Shown in pieces: positions 58,381 through 64,000 of a DNA stretch of 64,000 nt. The DNA is from Diphasiastrum complanatum (taxonomy: Eukaryota; Streptophyta; Lycopodiopsida; Lycopodiales; Lycopodiaceae). Below the pieces are notes generated by a model that was given only the letters and a program-made list of their open reading frames with translations, was not told the origin of the DNA and made no database searches. The position numbers and the translations under genes were made by a program. Position 1 is the stretch's first letter. Every line of letters begins with the position of its first letter. Location of the stretch: NCBI GenBank assembly GCA_029204225.1, contig CM055092.1:43553245-43617244 (forward strand). Reading direction: 5' to 3'.

Positions 58381-59876
58381 ACTCTTGACAAAGATCTTCT
58401 ATCCAGAGCAAAGATAGTTGATACAAGCATGTCAGTATCCTTCACAAAGAACTCTTGTAAACTGTTCGAGGAAGATTCTGATAACCTGGTTGCTAAAGGC
58501 AACAGATAAGGAAATTTGTATCACCTGAACATTCGAACAAGTCAATCAAACTCAGGAATCAACAGATGTACTATGGCACAAAAAGCTATGTCATATGAAC
58601 ATGGAAGTCTTGTACCAAGCCGATAAAAGTCAGAGAATTCAAGAAGTCAAAATCAGAAGTAGAGATATTCGAACTACCTGCGAATCCTGTCTTAAAGGCA
58701 AGATGACTAGAACACCTTTCAGTAAGGATGTTTATAAAGCAACTAAGGTACTTGAAATTGTGCATTCAGATATTTGTAGACATTCGGAGTATTGTCGTTG
58801 GGTGATGCAAAGTACTTCATTACGTTTATTGATGACTTCAGCAAGTTTGTTGTAGTATACTTTATTCGTACCAAATCTGAAGCTTTCAAGAAATTCGTTG
58901 AGTATGCGAATTGGGCTGAGAAGCAGACATGCAATAAGTTGAAGCAAATTCGCACAGATCGTGGAGGTGAGTACATTTCCAACGAATTCAAAGCTTACTG
59001 TACTGATCGAGGTATTATGCACACAAAGACTGCATCTTACACACCTCAGCACAATGGAATAGTTGAACAAAGGCATCGTACATTGATGGAAGCTGCAAGG
59101 TGTATGATGGCTCATGAGAAAGCACCAAACAGTTGTGGGCAGAAGCAGTGGCTACATCAAATTATCTTCAGAATCGTATTTTGAAATCTCGAATACCGGA
59201 TAAAACTCCTCATGAGATATGGTGGAAGTCTAAGCCAAATCTTGCACATGTTCGAACATTTGGATGCGCAATATATATGCACATACCAGATAAGCTGAGA
59301 AAGAAACTCGATGAGAAGACAGAACAAGGTTTTCTGGCAGGATTCGAGTTACATTCATCATACTATCGTGTTTATGTACCTGAAACTGGCAAGATAAAAG
59401 TTGTTCGAGATGTTAAATTTGATGAGATGAAATACATAGCAGACAGTGATCTAGTCGGCTATGAAATTCTCAAAAATTATTATGAGGTACCAACGACAAC
59501 AAAAGAAAAACAAATAGAAGATGAAAGAGAGTTACCAGATCCAGAGGGAGGTCAAGATCGAATGCCTGACAGACTCGAATCTCCATCTCGAATTCCAGCA
59601 GAAAAGCTCAAATCAGAATCAAACTCGAAACCTGCAAAATCGAATTCGAAACCACCTGTGAGAAGATCAGACAGACAACGAAAACCACCAGAAACTCGAG
59701 GCTTTCTTGTTGAAGCTCAAAAGATTCGCGAACAGAATCTTGTCCCAAATTTCTCTGTTTCTTGTTCAAGCCTCAAATGTGGTGAAATTGTCGTGAACAA
59801 TTCGCGAAATATTCTGGACTGTTCTTCAAGCTCATCTGTCGCAAAACTATCTCGAATAGTTCACGAAATATTCTAG
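58381..59876 (+). pseudogene. Copia protease end and integrase of the outer element (continuation)
   Basis: It resumes after the TCCCT duplication with LDKDLLSRAKIVDTSMSVSF and passes through a frameshifted GAG-pre-integrase (TCESCLKGKMTRTPFSKD) to the integrase core 58792-59130 (TFIDDFSKFVVVYFI; RTDRGGEYIS; QHNGIVEQRHRTL, with all three acids). The integrase C-terminal region follows in the frame 59133-59876 (MWAEAVATSNYLQNR, TFGCAIYMHIPDKLRKKLDE, a Ser/Lys/Pro linker). RT and RNase H are absent: the last residues of the frame are encoded by LTR sequence. Confidence 0.9.
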
Positions 59877-59929
59877 CTTCCTTTCAAGCTCAAGAATTGT
59901 CATCTATCGCGAACGATTCACGAATGACA
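59696..59929 (+). mobile_element. 3' LTR fragment of the outer Copia
   Basis: 234 bases matching 46556-46793 in the same orientation, joined directly to the integrase frame. This shows a deletion removing RT, RNase H and the start of the 3' LTR. The match stops at ATGAC, 59929. Confidence 0.85.
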
Positions 59930-60073
59930 TACCAATTTTCCCACCATTTAAAAAAAAAAAAATTCGTGTGGGGTCTTCTAACATAATAAAGCATTTCTAG
60001 GTTTGTACAAGACAAATGCTTCCCGCAAAAACTTGTGGTGCAAATAAAGTAGTATATGTATGCAATAGAGCCC

Positions 60074-60075
<2 letters not shown>

Positions 60076-60129
<54 letters not shown>
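60076..60129. repeat. (GA)n microsatellite
   Basis: 27 GA units. Confidence 0.97.
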
Positions 60130-60132
<3 letters not shown>

Positions 60133-60294
60133 ATTGCGCAGATAAAACAATGCCTCTGTAGCTTGCAACGTCGATTGCAAAAGTTGCTACTACGTAATCC
60201 CATTTTTAATTTTTTAACAAAGGAAATGGTGGCAGCTCACCGGGAGGAATCTTTGCAATTTTTTTTGAGAAAAATTTACATGATCATTTTGTAG

Positions 60295-60875
60295 AGCAGA
60301 ATGTGCATGTAAATTTTTACATGCACATTCCGGACAGAAGGTGCTTGTAAAAAAAATTTACATGCACCTTCCATCCGGAATTTGCATGTAAAAAAATTTT
60401 TACGAAAAAAATAAAATATAGAAAATGAGATGGGGGAGGGAGGTCCTGCTCCAAGGCCCTTCCGCTTCGAAAGACTGTGCGCCCGAGGGTGGAGGCTCGA
60501 GGGCGCACACTCTTCCGCGGGCGGAAGGGCCGAGGAGTCGGCCCTTCCCTTCCGTGAATTCTATTTTTACATTTTTTTTTCTTTTTTTTTTTTGACGTAA
60601 ATTTTTTTTTTACATGCACCTTCTGGGCGGAAGGTGCATGTAAAATCCCTAAATTCTTTTATGTGCCCGTCCCGGTGTCCGGAACGTGCCCTGTAAAATA
60701 AAATTTGTCCCACAGATTACGTTCTGTGAGGCATCACCATTTCCTTTGTAAAAATTTAAAAACTGATTTTACGTCCGGGAAAGCTCGGCTCCTCAGGCCC
60801 TTCTGCCCACGAAAGGGCCTACGGCCACGGGCCTCCGCCCTCGGCCTCAGACCCTTCCGGGGCGGAAGGGCCGGT
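60295..60875. repeat. GC-rich foldback structure with nested hairpins
   Basis: The left part contains a perfect 15-base-stem palindrome (60299-60330, GAATGTGCATGTAAA and its complement around TT) and a nested GC hairpin 60455-60531 (GGCCCTTCCGC outer stem, TGTGCGCCC inner stem). A 13-base-stem palindrome follows at 60611-60642 (TACATGCACCTTC). The right part has a second GC hairpin at 60796-60872. The reverse complement of 60440-60545 resembles 60780-60875, so the whole forms a large imperfect inverted repeat. The GC-rich arms contrast sharply with the AT-rich flanks. No protein or target duplication was recognised. Confidence 0.8.
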
Positions 60876-61388
60876 CCCCCCCCCCCCCCCAACAGAAGAT
60901 GTCGAGTCCATGTGCAAGAGATAGCAGCAAATCAGTCCAAACAAACGACAGCACAAATCTAACGTTCCAAGACTGAAAACCATGCCATCACTTTAATACA
61001 GAAACATAAACTTAAAATAGAATTTAAGGGTGGATTTTTTGATCGAAAAATCGTCCCGATCTACAACCTTGGTCGTTTTATTTATGGCAGACGAGACTGG
61101 CATTGTTGGTGGGACAGAAGAAGAAGCAGATCCTACATGCAAGGTAAATGTTGAATTTACTAAAACATAATAATGATATGGGATGGAGCTTTTTGTTAGC
61201 TGCTGTTAGACGTTTTACTACTTCCCTCTGGAATGTGCATAGTTGACGAGCTCTGTGTTTTTGGTCGTGTACAGGATTTCGTATATATTTTTTTGACCTA
61301 TTTTTGGACGTGTTTCTTGCTTGCTATCACTTATTGTAACAAACATTTCGTTAGCAAATTTCACTTATCATTACAAAATGTTCGTTAC
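60876..61388. other. poly-C tract and sequence without recognised gene
   Basis: Fifteen C residues at 60876-60890 are followed by about 500 bases with no motif. On the minus strand it would be intron or 3' flank of the HSP90 pseudogene. Confidence 0.5.
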
Positions 61389-61925
61389 CATATTCACTTG
61401 CATCATCTTTGAGACATTGTATTCTGATTTTCGTGCCTTGTCCTAGAGGCTCATTTTCAGTGTCCTCTGTCACTGCAAAAGCTCCAACTGCTTTTGACTC
61501 CCAAGTATATTGCTTATCATCGTTATGTCTGCTGATGAACTCCATATAAGTAGCAGCCAAATAGACAGAGTAAAATCCAACACCGAATTGTCCAACGGAA
61601 TTCAAATTGCCACCTTTACACACTTCAACCAAAAGTGTCATTATCCCAATGTTTTTTATATTGAGACAATCTTTTGTCATACCAATGCCTCGATCCCTAA
61701 TTGTAAGGTTCCCTTTGTCTGTGTCTACTTTTATCTGAAACTCAAGTCTTGCCTCATCCCCTTCTCCAAGAATAGCCTTATTAGTGAGAGATAAGAAACG
61801 TTTTTTTTCCTGAACATCTGATGCATTGGAAATAAGAAATAAGTTCTGGAATAAAATTGTCCTTGTTGTTGTATAAAGAGTTGATGATGATATCCATCAA
61901 CCTGGACACCTCCGCCTAGAACTAA
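61389..61925 (-). pseudogene. ER-type HSP90 (GRP94/endoplasmin-like) N-terminal exon fragment
   Basis: Minus-strand translation matches the ATPase (GHKL) domain of plant GRP94-like HSP90: AEVSRLMDIIINSLYNNKD, RFLSLTNKAILGEGDEARLE, IRDRGIGMTKD, GQFGVGFYSVYLAATYM, HNDDKQYTWESKA and NEPLGQGTKIRI. Damage includes a TAG where the family has Gln just before AEVSR, a 7-base insertion after ELIS that shifts the frame, and a degraded stretch between GMTKD and GQFG. The block ends at a plausible splice donor (ATATG|GTAACG, 61389/61388), so it came from genomic DNA and not from a processed transcript. Flanking exons are absent. Confidence 0.9.
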
Positions 61926-62741
61926 AGTTTGATCTTTGCATGGCTCCTGAGTCAGCTACAAAACTCCCACTCAATCCAAATTCATCGTTACATGTAGTCA
62001 TCCATGTATACAGCATGTGCCTCCATCGAGAATCATTCACAGGTGCTCATGCAACTCGCTGCCCCTGCAAACACCTAAGGAAGTACACAAGATTGGCGAA
62101 ATCTTCCTTGTCCTCTACATCCAGAATTTGCAAGAAAATGAAGTGCTCTCACAACACAAATCACAGAAACAACTTGTGTAGATCCTCTATAGTCACTGCC
62201 TTCTGCAATAACCACCTGCAAACCAAAAAAAATCAAGAGCCACATCACACCTCTTCCATGTGCAATTTCTTGCACTCCCACTGTTTTGCAGTTCCACCCA
62301 TTTACACACAATATGGCTCTTATTTCAAGCTCACAATCAAGAAACTCCTTTCTTGACTCAATGTAAATAAGCATGCAAACCAACCACTGATATTGTCCTT
62401 ATTCAAGCAACTCCGTGCTTTCCACTACAACCTTCAATGTCATGCCAAATTGCAACCTCTTTCACGAATCACATAGAATAAGCACAAAAGCTTCTGAATG
62501 AGGTTCTTCAAGAGAATCTGATACAATAACTTGCGACCCAATAAAGTTGCCATCCGAGAAATTTGCGTGACAACCAAAGACTGATCAACATTCCCTCGTT
62601 GACACTCCTCATGCAATGATTCTCCTATAATCATGCCCACCACAATTGTCTCCACTCTTCAAGCACTTCACTGCATGGAACCCAATGTCATTGATGATTG
62701 CAGCCTCCAAACTAAACTCCAAGCTTATTTGATTGCTTGGC

Positions 62742-62970
62742 CCTTCAAGCAGCCAACACTTGCTTCATGACATTTCCTTCCAAGCTCCTCTTGCTTCATC
62801 CTTCAAGCAAATGCTCGCTTCTCAACGTCAATACAACCACCACAGGGCTGCCACTCCACGAACTTCATGACATTACCTTCCAAGCTCCTCTTGCTTCTTG
62901 ACATCAAAATAGCCACCACCTCATTCCTCCATTTTCTTGGAACACTGACAAAGCTGCTGCTCCACGGATC
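62742..62970. repeat. diverged tandem duplication
   Basis: Two units each contain a CTTCATGACATT.CCTTCC block, CAAGCTCCTCTTGCTTC and CCACCAC...CTGCTCCACG, diverged by substitutions and indels. Confidence 0.7.
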
Positions 62971-63949
62971 TTGAATCTGTCAATCATTCTTCCTTGGTGC
63001 ATGGGCCCATAACCATTGTTGACATCAGAGTGATCAGAAACTGATTCAATAATGTTAGATATGTTAGCAATCTTTGTCAAAACGTTAGGAAACGTTGTCA
63101 AAGCTTCACTTGATGCGCTAACCTTGCAGCAAGATCACAGAGCAGCAAGAATGAAAACAACGAAAGAGCATCCAAACTACCAATACTCTATTCTGAATAC
63201 ATCTATATACAACAATACAGCAGGCTTGCCAAGATAGCTTAATCTGGAATCCTGCCAAGAAGATCCCTTATTTGGTCACTCACCTTATAACATTATCCAC
63301 TTAACCGATTAGACTTATGACACTTTAATAACTAACTTAGACCCCTACTATATGTGCTCATCCATTGCCTATTTATAGGTCCTATGTTATGTTTACACTT
63401 GGTCTGTGACCATTGACCTATGCACAAATCCAGATATGTATTAAGCATAACTCCCAACACGAATGAGTTTGGCTCCACATGTTCGATTATATCATGTGAA
63501 TTGCATTTCCATGGTAGTTCCATGATCGTTCATACTCTTCCTACTCGCGTGAAGCTTATTGCAAAGGCAGTCTATCAGGAATTCTTGTTCATATAGAGAG
63601 GTGACAGGGAACTGTGGCGTGATGTCATGAAAAGCTTCATGTACAAAAAAATGTATGGGGAATTTTTACGATGAAAGGAGGGGCTAAGAGGTTGAATGCA
63701 TGCGTTGAAGTATATGTTGCTCTTGATGGGACAAGGGAGATAGAAGAACGCGAACTGAGAAGTGAGCAGGAATATTGCGGAATAGCTCTCCCGTTACAAT
63801 CAGCTGCTAGATGCAAAAACAATCTGATAGAGAACTTATGTTAAGTATAATCAAACCTTAAAGTGTTCTAGTTGCCCAACAGGATCTTAAAAATTAGTTC
63901 ATACTCACAAATGAGAGTACAGTCCACCGAAGAGATTAGAGATGGTTTA

Positions 63950-63967
63950 TGTGTGTGTGTGTGTGTG
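63950..63967. repeat. (TG)n microsatellite
   Basis: Nine TG units near the right edge of the window. Confidence 0.95.
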
Positions 63968-64000
63968 GTATTACTGGAAGTCGAATTCAATATGAAGTTT

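Larger units (their letters stand above)
61926..64000. other. unassigned sequence with local duplications
   Basis: No gene is recognised and open frames are short. A diverged tandem duplication of about 105-120 bases lies at 62742-62970 (shared CTTCATGACATT(T/A)CCTTCC and CAAGCTCCTCTTGCTTC). A (TG)n run is at 63950-63967. The CT-rich, Ala/Cys-poor text of 62.4-63.0 kb resembles an LTR or leader but no partner is in the window. Confidence 0.4.

Noticed and set aside
59997-60294. Frames across the (GA)n run near 60.1 kb
   Set aside because: They are microsatellite artefacts without conserved text.
60299-60330. MicroRNA precursor
   Set aside because: The 2-base loop and perfect short stem do not resemble a plant microRNA precursor; it is better seen as part of the foldback.

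Overview
This is a stretch of a land-plant nuclear genome. The evidence is one intact, intron-containing cellulose synthase-like C (CSLC) gene on the minus strand (8019-12016), a plant-type ER HSP90 pseudogene, and a dense background of plant LTR retrotransposons, mostly Ty1/Copia, with initiator-Met primer-binding sites (TGGTATCAGAGC). I cannot place the species. Base composition is AT-rich outside the CSLC promoter, and most retroelement reading frames carry stops and frameshifts.

Layout. 1-6 kb: the 3' end and T-rich leader of a non-coding LTR element with a telomere-like tract, a second LTR-like segment with its own primer site, and a worn Copia gag. 6-13.4 kb: the gene island, with a five-exon CSLC gene predicted to encode 685 residues and keeping all the glycosyltransferase family 2 catalytic motifs, plus a microsatellite-rich 5' flank. 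13.4-22.4 kb: minor repeats, a tRNA-derived SINE-like remnant, a pair of inverted repeat arms and a decayed plus-strand Copia. 22.4-33 kb: minus-strand Copia fragments of at least two families, an internally deleted Copia whose gag runs in frame into RNase H, a CT/CCCT microsatellite inside its 3' LTR, and a head-to-head pair of Copia fragments. 35.9-39.8 kb: a long plus-strand Copia pol pseudogene abutting a minus-strand Copia 3' end whose LTR is packed with TGCATG motifs. 39.8-42.5 kb: a broken Helitron-type Rep/PIF1-like helicase. 44.6-46.1 kb: an unrecognised broken gene.

46.4-59.9 kb is a three-level nest that can be read in order. A plus-strand Copia (gag at 47445, integrase resuming at 58381) is split by a minus-strand non-autonomous LTR element (48658-58375, target duplication TCCCT). 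That element is in turn split by a minus-strand Copia (49651-55340, target duplication CATAG). LTR divergence counted by eye (about 2.9% for the outer insertion, 2.2% for the inner) agrees with that order. The innermost element has no reverse transcriptase domain: about 660 bp of unrelated sequence sits where it should be, so it must have moved using another element's enzymes.

60-64 kb: a GC-rich foldback structure made of nested hairpins, one decayed exon block of an ER-type HSP90 (GRP94-like), and repeats. I found no CRISPR array, intact tRNA or rRNA gene, or operon. No new multi-gene system is evident. The most unusual items are the RT-replaced but recently mobile Copia, the LTR family that carries a telomere-like tract and an acidic reading frame, a Copia family lacking the protease catalytic Asp, and the GC-rich foldback.
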